Part shown: positions 46,029-57,739 of the stretch, one piece after another
Numbering within the stretch: position 1 is the first letter of the stretch
How the letters are laid out: the number at the start of each line of letters is the position of its first letter
NCBI GenBank assembly: GCA_016748015.1
Contig: JAAOMT010000586.1
Span: 124,001-188,000, forward strand
Source: Geosiphon pyriformis
Taxonomy: Eukaryota > Glomeromycota > Glomeromycetes > Archaeosporales > Geosiphonaceae
Direction of reading: 5' to 3'
Length of the DNA: 64,000 nt
Translations under genes and position numbers: made by a program
Notes under the pieces: model-generated
Seen by the model: only the letters and a program-made list of their open reading frames with translations
Database searches by the model: none
What the model was told of the DNA's origin: nothing

Positions 46029-47720
46029 GTGGTGACAAAAACTCTTAATCTTACTATTTTTGAATTCTGCCATGCTATTTACACACAAAATCAAAGTGAT
46101 CTTGGATTACCAGAAGGGTGTTGTCCAGCAAAATCTGCTCTCATTTATTATATCAATGCCAGAATAAATTATCATATAGGAAAGGAAGAAGAACCACATG
46201 ATGCAAAACTTGGATTGTATAGAGAATTATTACAATACACTACAAAGAAAGTAGCAGTAATAGCCGCAACTATTGTCAAAATCCATCAAGAAATTGAGCA
46301 ATACGCCAACAAAAATTTTCTAATATCCACAGGAAACACTAGAGAATGTGCCAACAAAACCAAAGAAAATTTAGAAACTAATCAGGAAAGTAACCAGCAA
46401 AAACTAGGAACACCTGCTCAAATACCCAAAAAAACTGTCACTTAATCAATAAAAAAACAATGTATTTATTTACCAGAAGATAAATCATATCATTTTTTAC
46501 CAGAAAATAAGATACAAATTCCATTAGGAGCTGCATTATTATCAACATCAACTCCACAAACGCCAAGAACTCCTAGTTATACTGATAAAATTAAACAATG
46601 TAACTGGAAAGACATACCAATTACAAGAGGATATTTATCGCTATTCCAAAACCCTCTTTTTCAGCCAAAATTTGAAATGGGGTTTGAAAACCGTGAAGAG
46701 AAGTCTGAATCAGAATCTGAAAAAAAGACCAGCAAAAAAACAATCACAAGACTGGTCACTGAAACAAGCAGCCAGTCTAGAAACCAAGAAACTTGTGATT
46801 AAGAAGAAGAACTGGATATAAGAGAAGCCACTTTTAAGAATGCTCAAGGAAATATCATCCCACTTTCTCTTAGACCAATAAGCCCATCAGCAGAAAATGG
46901 CAACAAAATGGCCACACTATACATTGCAAGACTAACAGATTTCTCAGAAGAGGAAGAAGAAACAGACATGTATATGTGGCTCAGAGAAGTGCAAAAAGCC
47001 ATTTAGGCAAATAACTGAAATGACCAAAGAGCAATTTAAACATTACTTTTCTTTCTGAAAGACAGAGCCGACTTGTGGTATCAAAGTCTGGAAACAAAAC
47101 CCACGAGCTTCACCAAATTTAAAAATGCACTCCTGGAGTATTTTAGTGACCCAAACGTCATAATCCAATTACAGAATGAATTCAATACTATCAAGCAAGG
47201 TACTGGTAAAACTGTCACCCAATACTTTGCTCGATTCAATTGAATTTGCTATCAGATTAAAGTGATTGAACAAGGATACTACACTAATTCTCAGATTTTA
47301 AATCAGTTTATTAGAGGATTAAAAAGCAGTATTTTAGGAAGAGTATGCCCTGCCCACCCTAATTCCTTATCAGAAGCCGTTACGCTTGCCAAAGCCCTTG
47401 AATCAGCTAAGAAAGAAGCTAACCATAGTCAAATAGTTAATATGGTAATGGAGAAAAATAAGACAGAAACATTAGAAAAAAGAATAATACAATTAGGAGA
47501 GAAACTCTCTAAGAAAATAGAAAGTTACCTCATCTTAGATCCAAAAAAAATACATACCAACCATCCCAAAGATGTAGCCAGGAAGTCAGCAACAGTTAAA
47601 ATAATTGCTTGTCATGCCAGAAATTCAGAACAGAAATGCACATCTGCCATTTTTGCAAATGCGTAGGACATTTGATTAGTCAATGTTGAATATGAATAAT
47701 GCAGGAAGCATGCAAAAATA
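46029..47720 (+). pseudogene. gag: gag of G
   Basis: Opens at GTG GTG (46029, AAAGTGGTGACA), with an in-frame TAA at 45999 and no ATG between; the first Met of the open 138-codon stretch is the GTG itself. An N-terminal domain (YINARINYHIGKE) is followed by a linker with stops, then the capsid domain 46905-47440 (WYQSLETKPTSFTKF..LLEYFSDPN). The CCHC knuckle C-x2-C-x4-H-x4-C is at 47645-47686 but in another frame than the capsid, so a frameshift lies near 47560-47640. Confidence 0.85.
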
Positions 47721-47989
47721 ATTATTATGTGCCACCCCAAATGTCCAGAAACCAGTACATGCCAATACTATGCTAATATCTCACCATGTATCAAAATCAA
47801 GGAACTTACTAGCAACAGCCCATGATAGCCAACCCGAATTGGCATTCTGAGCCCTGAAATCAGCCCATGTGGAACCAGAATGTGTTGGTCCAGAGGAATT
47901 CAAACCACACTAGAACCAGTCAGTAAACCAATCTAAACTACCAAAATTATCAACAAACTTACCTTAATATACCAGAAAATCTGATCATC

Positions 47990-48500
47990 AAAAACAATGA
48001 CGGTTGAAACATAAACAAAACCAAAAATTTCTCCAACAAATTGAGCCAAACAATACTATCAGCAGTTGTCACTGAAGATAGCAGCCTCATAGCTATTTTT
48101 TCTTTTGAATTAGAGGAAAATGAGGCTATGTTCAGTGGAGCAGCATTGGACAGAAAATGCCCAATCACTGTTATGTATATGGAAGCCACTGTAAACAATA
48201 CTCCAATCAAACTTATCTTAGATAGTGGATCCGCTAAAAGCATTATAACACTTCAACTAGTAAACCAACTGGGTTTCAAAGTTGATTATGCTGCGACGTC
48301 CCAAATCATAACAGCTGATAGAAATACAAAGCTGCCTCATGGCAAAATTGACTCATTTTCTTTCAAAATTAATGGCATAGTAATATCTACAAAAGTATTA
48401 GTAATAGACATTACATAATATCAAGTATTAATAAAGAATAACTGGCTAACAAAAGCCAACACCACCCTAAACTAGACCACCCAAGAGCTTTTGATCAATT
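47990..48500 (+). pseudogene. pro: Aspartic protease, element G
   Basis: LILDSGSAKSIITLQLVNQLGF near 48210-48273, catalytic D-S-G at 48221-48229 intact. FSFELEENEAMFSGAALDRK precedes. The later YQVLIKNNWLTKANTTLN segment (48420-48472) has stops (TAA after IT, TAG in LD). Confidence 0.87.
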
Positions 48501-48729
48501 ATAATGGCCACTAGACCAGAATTCCAGCCACTTGTGGCCACTTTCAAAAACCTAACACCAACTAAAGACCTACCTTCAAATTTGAAAAAAATCCAGCACT
48601 ATCAGCCATTGAAACCTATCAGCTCTCTTGGGCTAATGACCAAAAAACAGGACTACCAGCCATACCAATATGGACCAGTAAAGAAAGATCTGAATGGAAC
48701 CAGATAAGTCCACAAAAAAACCACCAGTG

Positions 48730-49370
48730 ATGCAGACCAAAGCTAGAATGCTCGGTTTGCAAGAAGAAACTCTCATCTATGACTGCATGCAGCATACCAG
48801 ACAAAGACCCAAGAAACCCCATTCACTACTATTATAACCATTGTAACAAAGAAAAATACAGTTACCCAAAAAGACATAAAAAATGGGACAAGGAATTGTG
48901 CCTTGCTTGTGAAGAACCATTACCAAGAGGGTACAACTGGAACAACATACTAGACAGAGAAAGAATATGTGACACAACTTGCCAATACATGATTCTCATC
49001 TGTGACTGAGTAAGAGGAGGAATACTGTTCGAAGCAGTATTCAACAGAGCATTAAAAAGACTACAGCACTACTTACATGACAAAGACAAATTGTATAACA
49101 CCACACAGGCCAAAGTAAAAAGAGGAACTGCTGAAGAAATATGACGTTGGAAAGAGTCAGCCGAAGTAGCCAATGAAGTTGCCAGCTACAACATATTTGA
49201 CTTAGTAGATGAATTCCAGGACTACTAACAACAACTATGCCTCACTCAACAAGAGCAAGAACAATACTTTGTCCAAATCAACACTTACCTCTGCAAAAAC
49301 TGTCTTATTCTATGCCAAAATCAGTGTTGTAAAAAGTGTCAAGATGAAAGGGACTTAGAAAGAAAAATGG
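48730..49370 (+). pseudogene. Cysteine-rich module, element G
   Basis: LECSVCKKKLSSMTACS near 48737-48787, HCNKEK near 48838, LCLACEEPLPRG near 48898-48930, ICDTTCQYMILICD near 48967-49008, LCKNCLILCQNQCCKKC near 49291-49341. The same order as in fam1. An inserted stop (TGA, from TGG) ends the 76-codon open piece at 49007. The spacing between cysteine pairs agrees with A to within a few residues. Unknown function. Confidence 0.68.
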
Positions 49371-49479
49371 GAATTGAGAATCAGCAGTCTCAAAATCAAT
49401 TAATAAATCAATAAAACTCACTTAATGGTCCCGAGTCAGAAAAATTTGTAGCCTATACTAACCTAAAACAGGTAATCAA

Positions 49480-50330
49480 CATCTGATATTTTGACAATGG
49501 GCACTTAGGAATAATACCTAAAAAAACCCATCCAACCAATGCCAGATTTGATCTACATTATCTAGAAAACAAATTCACAATATTACCACCCAGAAGTATC
49601 ACCAAAATTGACCTGAAAATAGCAGTTGAAATTCTGCCAGGAATAATAATTTAAATAGTGTCATGATTAAGCCTCACAAAAAAAAAATAAGCGTTTAAGG
49701 AAGAGTAATTGACTCTGGATATACTAGAAATTTAATAGTTTTGCTACAGAACAATTCAGAAAAGCCTTATACTATTGAATCTAAGAAAAAAATTGCACAA
49801 GCAATTTTCCTACCATTGGTAAAAATTGGGAAATTTGTGCCAGTGGAAAATCATGAGGAATTGTTACAAACAATGAGAGGAACTTTTGGTTTCAGATCAA
49901 CAGGAAAAGAAATTGAAGCGAATTTCATTGAAACAATAGAGGAAAAAAGCAAAGTAATTAAAACTGAGTGGTCTATCATACTCCTACCATATAAAAAATC
50001 AGAAATAAGAATAAAAAAGACAATTAAAAAAAAAGACCTAATATTTGAGTCCTATCCAGAAACTTGCCAACAGTTTCTTATAGGACTTACTAACCTTTTT
50101 ATTCCAGCTAATAAAGCTCAATAGATAAAAATTCCTATCACAAACACCACAGAAGAACCCATCTATATTCTGGAAGATACCATTATTGAATACCTCAGAA
50201 CGGAACTAGAAAACATGTCAACACCACAAAAAATTCTAAATTTCCCAGAAATCGCCTTCTATTGTGAACTTACTTCAATAAATTGGCAGCAACTATTGGA
50301 ATGCTATCAATTTACGCTAGAAAAATTGCC
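49480..50330 (+). pseudogene. dUTPase and beta domain, element G
   Basis: ARFDLHYLEN (motif 1, Gly changed to Arg) near 49540, a damaged motif 2 near 49665, RVIDSGYTRNLIVLLQ (motif 3) near 49698-49745, KIAQAIFLPLVKIG (motif 4) at 49789, GFRSTGK (motif 5, Gly changed to Arg) near 49890. The beta segment runs 49960-50210 with KIPITNTTEEP. Likely inactive. Confidence 0.83.
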
Positions 50331-50400
50331 CAAATTAAACATTGGAACAATGGATCTTAACCAACAGCAACAATTAAAAGCATTAATTTTAAAATACTCT

Positions 50401-51204
50401 GATATATTTTCATGAAATAGTGAATTTAGAAGAACCAACTTGGTTCAACACCAAATTTCCACTGGAGATGCCAGACCTGAAAAACAACACACTTACCATG
50501 TCCCACCAATGAAGCATAATTTTATCAGAGAAGAAGTCCAAAACATGTTGGAAAAAGAAATAATTCAATCATCAATGAGCCCATGGTTCTCACCAGTTGT
50601 TTTAGTAAAGAAAAAAAACAAAAAAATTAGATTTTGCATCAACTATCGCAAACTAAACAGCAAAACAACTAAAGACTCATATCCAATACCATTAATTGAT
50701 GAAATCTTTGATGTTTTTGGAGGAACAAAATGGTTTTCTACACTTGACTTGACCAGTGGGTACTGGCAAGTGGAAATGGACCCAAAGGACAGGCATAAAA
50801 CAGCATTCACAACACAAAATGGCAATTATAAGTTCAATGTAATGCCATTTGGATTAACAAATGCTCCTGCGACATTCCAAAGACTAATGAATGTAATTTA
50901 CTCTGAAATTCTATGGCAATTCATTGTTGTCTACTTGGATAATACAAATGTTTTCTCATCAAAATTCACAGATTATCTCCAATATTTGCAACAAGTTTTT
51001 GAGAGATTGAAACATACTGAACTTAAACTAAATCTAGAAAAATGTTTCTTTGGGAAAAATGAGCTAGTATTTTTAGGACACATAGTTGGAAAAGATGGAA
51101 TAAAACCAGATCCATCAAAAATAGACAAAGTGAAAAATTTTCCAGTATCTCAAAATGTTTCAGAAGTTAGAAGCTTTTTAGGATTTGCATTTTACTACTG
51201 CTGC
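50401..51204 (+). pseudogene. Reverse transcriptase of G, part 1
   Basis: Open from 50416 to the I insertion: SPVVLVKKKNKKIRFCINYRKLN, FSTLDLTSGYWQVEMDP, VMPFGLTNAPATFQRLM. The catalytic box is YLDN at about 50934-50945 (GAT AAT), so the second Asp is lost. FLGFAFYY is followed by the CTGC TSD. Part 2 starts at 61963. Confidence 0.92.
51201..51204. repeat. Target-site duplication CTGC, left copy (I in G)
   Basis: Matches 61959-61962. Removing I and one copy makes the RT reading continuous. Confidence 0.93.
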
Positions 51205-51581
51205 TGTTACCAGAGGTTTTTGGTCTCTTTTCCTAAATGTTGTTGATGCCTGTTTGCTGTGAATTCATGTTTTCTGGATGTGGTTGAACCTCCAGTAACT
51301 GAATTTATCTTCAAATTATTTCCTATAATTTGAACTGCTGGACTTATAAGTGGAATAGCCAATTCTGTGCCAGTTGTTTTGTGTAGTTATGTTGTAGTAA
51401 ATGTCAACTCTTTCCCAGAAATTGCTCATCTGGAAGCTCACTAAAAATGTGTAGTTACTTTGCTGTGAAAGTCAACTCTTCTACAGGAATCTCGTCTGTA
51501 GATTACCCTAATGATTATGATAAGAAAATAAAAAAAAATAAAAGAAATGTAAAAGAAATAGAATTTTATCAAAAAAAACGT

Positions 51582-52447
51582 TGTTACGGTTTAAGAATTT
51601 AGCAAAAAGAATCATAAAAATAATACAAACTATTCAATCATAATATAGCACAGTAATAATCTTAGAAAGGTAATGATTAACATAGTAGCAAACACCATCT
51701 CGCGATAGTGGCAAGCACCAGTTCACAATAGCAGCCAACACCAACTGGTGATAGCAGCAAGCACCAGGTTGAAATATCAAAAAGAAAGTATTTTCTTGTA
51801 GAACTACAAACATGTATATATACAGTAGTTTTAATATTGGGAAAGAATCAATCAAGTAATAAAAATCATAACTTATCAAGCAATAGGTCCAATTTTATCC
51901 AACAAACTCCACTTTAAATCATACTTTCAAATTAAATATCCCAAGAAACCTTTAAAATCAAAAAGAAATGAAAAAGAATATTTAAAACTGAACTATCACA
52001 ACCCAAAGTATTAAGAAACTTACTTGTATTATTTATTGAATGAAACTATCATTCATCAACTGAATCCCTTGGAAGAATAATCCTTGATCAAGATTATTCA
52101 CGTTGTTACTAATTGATAAAAGCTTTATTGTGAGAATTAGAAAAGCGCTAAAGACCATTAACATTCTGTGTTTCTAGATTAGAGAAACACATCAGGCAAT
52201 TGCAAGGATAGCCTCAGAGAAGACCCCAGACAGTGGGTAGATTTCAGTTCAGCCTCTGAGAAGGAGTACATAAACACACACAACAATCAAGAATTAAAGA
52301 ATAACTTACATCGCAACAGTAAAAAGAAAGCCTTCAGTGTAACAGTGACATTATCACACAAATAGAATTGAGGAACTCACGAAAGACTGATTGCAATTAA
52401 AGCGGGATATCAGCAATTAAATATAACAAGAAAACCATCCCATAACA
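51582..52447 (+). mobile_element. J: fam2 solo LTR inside I's 3' LTR
   Basis: 866 bp, TGTTACGG ... CCCATAACA, flanked by ACGT at 51578-51581 and 52448-52451. The other LTR of I carries the empty site (AAAACGTTTTC near 61352-61362), so the insertion is proven by an internal control. Four 23-bp repeats at 51683-51774. No internal region. Confidence 0.95.
51683..51774 (+). repeat. Four 23-bp tandem repeats in fam2 U3 (J copy)
   Basis: Each unit begins TAGYRGCAARCACCA, with a variable last eight bases (for example TCTCGCGA, GTTCACAA, ACTGGTGA, GGTTGAAA). This is the least decayed copy of the array. Confidence 0.9.
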
Positions 52448-52744
52448 ACGTTTTCTATCTAGGCCTGGAGTCACTAACAGTTTATTGAAATTGGTAGCTA
52501 ATCAATTTCAAAATGTTAGTTGGGTTTTGGGGATTTTCCAAGTGCAATAATTAAAGAATTTGGTTTTTTGAATTATTTGATATTTATTTCTTTTTGTGTG
52601 TGTAGGAATGATTCTAAGTGATAAATCTAAAGTAAAATACATTTTTTCGAAAAGAAAAGTTCTTCTTTTATACAACTTGTTATAACACTATTCTATAAAC
52701 TTGAACTTTGCTCTTTTCTACAATTTCACTGAACTAAAGATACA

Positions 52745-52844
52745 TTTCAGCAAACTACAAGTTATTTCTGCAAACTATTAGATATTTTGGTGGACTATCA
52801 ATTATTTCGGCAAATTTCTACAAATTTTGGCAAACTTTTGAATG
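52745..52844 (-). repeat. Five 20-bp tandem repeats in fam3 U3 (left LTR of I)
   Basis: Plus-strand units begin TTTCAGCAAACTA, TTTCTGCAAACTA, TTTTGGTGGACTA, TTTCGGCAAATTT and TTTTGGCAAACTT, all 20 bases long. A sixth, less regular unit precedes. The right LTR has the same array at 61651-61750. Confidence 0.85.
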
Positions 52845-53020
52845 TTACATATTTCAGGGTATTGCATGATTAATCATCACACTTAGATTATATTTGTGTT
52901 ATGTACAAATTGGGTTATTAATTAAATGATAATTTCGGACATTTTGCTAATGTAATAAGTGATAATTTGAAACGATAATATATGCTAATTAATGATAAGA
53001 TTTATAAGAGTAATTTCATG

Positions 53021-53740
53021 CTAAACAATATTTCTAATTTCGTCTGGTAATATAATCTCCTTCTCAAGACTGAGCTCCATCAAAGTCCAACTACTGTCTG
53101 TAATTTCCAGATAATAATCCAAAATTCTTGAAGAAATTTGGTCTGAAAATTGTTGAAATTTCAGTTCTGTAAGCTTTCCAATGTATTGAATCTTCAAAGG
53201 CTGAAAAATTGGGTTTTGTAGAACGTTTTCACAGGTGTGGAATAGGTCATAAAATCTAAGAGCAGCTCTTAGTTTATAATGACTGTTTGTAGGTCCAGTT
53301 GTTGTTTTGAATTCATTGTAGAGTTGTTTTCAAATAGCTTCTTTTGTGAGGTTTGCTGCTGTAAGCTCCCATTTTTGTTCATGAAGTGTTTTTCCAATGT
53401 AGAAATATCTATATATTGGAGTATAGTTGTAGTTTTCTTCATTAAGACACAGTTGAAGTTTTTGTTGAATAGTAGCATTTGGTGGAATACTAATAGGAGT
53501 GAGCATTAAGTTTTCTCTTAAAGCAAGCTTTAAAAGTTTTGGCAGATGAATTCCAGAATAACTTCTTGTGTTTTTCTTATATGGGTGATATTTTCATGAA
53601 TTTGGGGCTAAATTTGTGACTACTTCTGTTTGGGTATAATTAATATGGTTTCTAGTAACAGTAATAGATAATTCGGGTATTGTTTTTAAAGCTAACATTA
53701 GTTTTTGGAATAATTGTTGAATGTTTTAAGGAATAGTCAT
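53021..53740 (-). pseudogene. ORF3 of I (unknown function, runs into the 3' LTR)
   Basis: From ATG 53740 to TAG 53021-53023: 239 codons with three stops (codon 5 TAA, TGA in the NS-W-KYHPY region, TGA near 53330), each explicable as CAA to TAA or TGG to TGA. Middle part TIQQKLQLCLNEENYNY and ..YIGKTLHEQKWEL are collinear with the WW..YCYFYLG block of fam1. The polypurine tract (53053-53066) is inside the coding region and the last ten codons are in the LTR. It is in a separate frame from integrase, about 120 bases downstream of its stop. No membrane segment. Confidence 0.72.
53053..53066 (-). promoter_or_regulatory. Polypurine tract of I
   Basis: Minus strand GAGAAGGAGATTA next to the LTR start. 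It is coding for ORF3 as well. Confidence 0.8.
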
Positions 53741-53859
53741 TATAAGAGATTTGAAAATAAAAGAAAATTATTTTTGGTGTATGGGTTTTTATGTTATTTT
53801 TGTTTTGTTTTTGTGAGATTGTTTCTAAATTATAAGAAGATAACTATAATAATAAATTT

Positions 53860-55045
53860 AAATTAAGTGTTCAAGTTGGGAGGTTGTTTAATAACAATTA
53901 TTGGTTCTAAATTCCAGGGAATATCTTCGGGATTGATTAAAGGGGAATGTGTGCCAATTTGTAGAATTAATGGTTCAGGATTGTTTCTGGAATTATAGTG
54001 TTTCAAACAATCTTCATGTGTAACTTTTGCTAGGATTTTGTCATCAAGTCTTAGCTTGTATGATCCATTGCCTAGGACTTCATAGATAAAGAATGGTCCA
54101 TCCTATTTATTTTCAAATTTTCCACTCCATTGTTTTTCAGCTTTAGTTCTGTGTAAGAAAACTTTGTTTCTGATTTTAAATCCATTGGTAATTGGAGACA
54201 ATTTGTCATCATGCTGTTCTTTTTGTTGAGCTTGGGAGTGTTTAATATGGGTGGTTGCTATTCGTCATTTTCCTTTCAATGTGCTAAGCAGAGTGTAGGC
54301 TCTTTATTGTAGTGTTTCCTGGAAATTGTTTTTATCAATTGGTTGTGCTGGGTATGTTTCCACTGTAAAACTAATTGGTAATATTGCTGTCCTTCCATAA
54401 GTTAAATCAAATGGTGTGTGTTTTGTGGTATTTTGTTTTAATGTTCTATATGCTAGTAACACTAATGGAATAAAGAGATCCCATTCTTGCTCAAAATTGG
54501 TTGAGACTTTGGCTAATAATTCACACAATGTTCTGTTAAAACATTCTACAAGTCTATTTGTTTGTGGATGGTAGGACGAAGATAATGGTCTCTTGACATT
54601 AAATTGTCCACAAATTTCCTGGATTAAATTGTTCATAAAATGTGTTCCTTGATCAGATAAAAGTTCTATTGAACATCCATGTCTACAAATGATGTTTTCA
54701 TAGATGAAGTTTGCTACTAATTTTGCATCTGCTCGTTGAATAGCTCTGGCTTTAGACCATTTGGTAGTCTACTGCTACTGCAATATAACAGTTTCCTTGG
54801 TTTGTGATAGGGAGTGGTCCAACTAAATTGATACCAACTCGGTCAAAAGGCTGTCCAACTTTGATTGAGTTTAAAGGTTCTGTAGGGTGAGTTCCTCTTT
54901 TTCTTTGACAATTATCACAAGACTTAACATATTCATGAATGTCTTTTCTCATTTGAGGCCAAAAATAATATTCTAGTGTTCTCTGAATGGTGCTGTCTTT
55001 TCCTAGGTGTGCTGATGAAAGATCTAAGTGCATGTTATATAAAAT
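53860..55045 (-). pseudogene. Integrase, element I
   Basis: HHCC part MHLDLSSAHLGKDSTIQRT...C-x2-C from 55033. Core: GINLVGPL (first catalytic Asp changed to Asn), AVDY then a short deletion near 54765-54770 that removes part of the FTKW block and shifts the frame, LSDQGTHF near 54665, NRLVECFN near 54540 (Glu kept). GPY-like end near 54100-54060. The tail NPEDIPWNLEPIIVI is intact near 53940-53890, ending at TAA near 53862. Confidence 0.88.
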
Positions 55046-55249
55046 GATTTTTTTTTTTCATGTTCTTGTATTAATCTAAGCAGACTGTCTGGGTTTCTGA
55101 AGTTTTGATAATAAATAATGTTGTTGTGTAAGAAGTATTGTTTGGCTTGTTGTTGTAACTGACGTTTTTCATTTAGAGACCAATCTGTTGGGATTGTTAA
55201 TGTCTCCAAATATTGTTTAAGATTGTTGTAGTTTTTGGGGTTCATTGTT

Positions 55250-56690
55250 TGTTGTTTTGTTGTTGTTAATTCAAATGAGTGTTGGTTAATCTTGCCTCAT
55301 TCTTGAGAGACAATCAACATTGGTGTGGAGTTTTTCTAGTTTGTGGTGTACAATGTATTGGTAGTTGGCTAAAAATTCTGTCCATTGGGTTTGTTTTGCA
55401 TTCAGTTGGGTGTTTTTGTTCTGAAGCCATTTGAGTTCAATATTATCAGTGATAATATCGAATTTTTTAGGCCTGAGATAAAGGTTGAAGTGGTGTAGGG
55501 CCCAGATTACAGCTGCTGTTTCTAGTTCTATGGCAGAGTAGTTTTTCTCAGTTGGTTTTAATGTTTTGCTAGCATAAGCAATTACTCACTCATTTTTGTT
55601 GTCATCTTATTGTAATAAGATGGCACCAAAGACAGTATAAGAAGTGTCTGTAGCTAGTTAAAATCAGTTACTGAAGTCTGGATAAACAAGAATTGGAGCT
55701 GTTGTTAGCTTTTTCTTAAGAATTTCAAAAGCTTTTTGGTGTTTTTCTGTCTATTTGTATTTAACATTTTTAGTAGTGAGCTGGTTAAAAGGTTTTGCGA
55801 TTTCTGAGAATTCTTTGATGAATTTTCGGTAATAGGAAGCTAATCCAATAAATCCTCTCAATTCTGTGGTATTTCGTGGAGTCTTGAAGTTTTTGACAGT
55901 GCTGATTTTTCCGGAGTCTGTTTTAATTCCATCTTTGCTTACAATGTGGCCAAGAAAGGCCAAACTCATTTTTCTGAAGTAGCATTTTTCAATGTTCAGT
56001 TTCAATCCTGCTTTCCATAATCATTGAAAAACTTTTTGCAGGTGTTTTAAGTGTAATTCAAAAAATGGTGAATAAACATCAGTATCATCGAAATAGACAA
56101 CTACTGATTTCCAAAGGAGGTCTTTGTAAACAACATCCATGAGTCTTTGGAATGTTGCTGGTGTATTGCATAATCTGAAAGGCATTACATTGAACTCGTA
56201 ATTTTCTCCTTAAGTGGTGAATGCTGTTTTGGGGTGATCTTTGGGATCCATGACAACTTGCCAGTATCTACTTTCTAAATCTAATGTCAAAAAGTATTTG
56301 GATTTTCCAAGAGCGTCCAACATATTATTAATTTGGGGAAGGAAGTAGACATCTCCAATGGTGACACTGTTGAGTTGTCGATAATTAACACAAAATCGTA
56401 TCTTTCCATTTTTCTTTTTAATTAAGACCACAGGTAAGGCCCATAGACTCATTGATGGTTGAATAAGCCCATTGTTGAGCATCCGTTATATTTTTTCACG
56501 GATAAATTGGTGACTTCCTAGAGCAACTCAGTAGGCTTGTTGTCGCCTTGGTTTGGCATCTCCTGTATAGATTTGGTGTTGAACCAAATTGGTTCTTCCT
56601 AAGTCATTGTTGTTTTTAACAAAGATATCAGCAAATTCTACAATTAGCTCTTTAAGCTGGTTCTGTTGTTGTGGTTCAAGTTGTCTCATG
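55250..56690 (-). pseudogene. Reverse transcriptase and RNase H, element I
   Basis: Open from 56482: MLNNGLIQPSMSLWALPVVL, KIRFCVNYRQLNS, FLTLDLESRYWQVVMDPKD, then a stop near 56213. VMPFRLCNTPATFQ, catalytic YFDD near 56095-56084, KLNIEKCYFRKM open from 56005. RNase H from 55735 to about 55300, with a stop near 55655. The catalytic pair DD is kept. Confidence 0.9.
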
Positions 56691-56699
56691 TTGATTTGA

Positions 56700-57520
56700 G
56701 ATAGTTTTTCTATGACAACATGATAGTTTTCAGAGCTGGGGTTTGGGTTGATTTTTGGTAGTAAATGTTCAATAATTTCAGAGAAATTGGAGACTGTTTG
56801 GGGTAATTTTTGTTGAAAAATATTACTATAAATAACTCCAATTTCTAAGTTATTTAATAAAACTATGGGGAAATTGTTGAGATTGTAAAAAGTAATTCAG
56901 ATTTTCTTTGTTTTTTCTGGAATATAAATGTTTGGAATCGAGATATTATATTTCAAGCAGATTTGTTTGTTGGACTCAAAAATTTGTTGTGTGGTTGTTG
57001 GCTTTTCACAAGTATAAGTTTCAAGGTGTTCTTCAAAGAGTAAAATGGTAATTGGTTGTGTAAGTTGTAAAATTTGGTGAGATTCTTTCTGTTCATTGAG
57101 AGCTATGTTTACTGGAACTGTGAATCGTCCAGTTGAACCAAAACCTTAAGTTCCTCTTTCACTTTTTCCCAATAGTTCTCTTTGATTGACTAATTGTAAA
57201 CCCGAAATGTTGATTAAGAGTAAATAAATGGCTTGAACAATTTTCTCAGCATGTTCAATCTTAAATGGCTTGTTAGTTTCATTTTGGAGTATTACTGTTA
57301 TGTCACCAGTATATCCAGCATCAATTATTCCTCCTCTAACATTGATTCCTTTGCTTGTCAGAGAAAACTAGGAGGCAATTTGAATCATTGCTCCTAGTGG
57401 AATTTTGAGAGCAATTTTGAGGTTGATTTTTGTGAGAGATTTGGGTTTAAAAATAAGAGTATCTTTGTCTGAATATCTTAGGTCATATCCAGCATCAATT
57501 TCATGTGCTTTTTCAGGTTT
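56700..57520 (-). pseudogene. dUTPase and beta domain, element I
   Basis: AGYDLRYSDKDT (motif 1) near 57505-57470, MIQIASxFSLTSKG (motif 2, stop inside) near 57390-57345, GGIIDAGYTGDI (motif 3) near 57335-57300, KIVQAIYLLL (motif 4) near 57250, then GFGSTGRFTVP (motif 5) near 57150-57115. The beta part follows to about 56800. The most family-typical motif 3 in the window. Confidence 0.88.
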
Positions 57521-57739
57521 TATTCCTTGTCTATTGTTGTTGAAGTATTTGAGTTGTAAGACAGGCTGGTTTTTAATAAGATAGATAAGTGTTGCTTCAA
57601 TTTCTTCTGTTGCTTTGGGTTCTCCAAATTCAATTTTGTTTTCATCGTTTTTACTGGGCAGAAGAATGCTAAGAGCATAGCATTCAGGACACCACTGTTC
57701 ATTACAAGGCATAATGCATTCTTCACATAGCCTAATATT

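Larger units (their letters stand above)
51205..53052 (-). repeat. 3' LTR of I (fam3), split by J
   Basis: Parts 51205-51581 and 52452-53052 together match 60982-61958. Plus-strand left end TGTTACCAGAGG; on the minus strand it begins TATTACCAGACG at 53052 (TG mutated to TA). J interrupts it. Confidence 0.92.

Noticed and set aside
46029-46445. A host gene read from the 138-codon ORF
   Set aside because: It follows a PBS, begins at the same GTG context as the other gags and leads into a capsid domain and knuckle.
51683-51774. Regular direct repeats with variable segments, like a CRISPR array
   Set aside because: Eukaryotic LTR context, only four units with no spacer of typical length, and the same units in three LTR copies.
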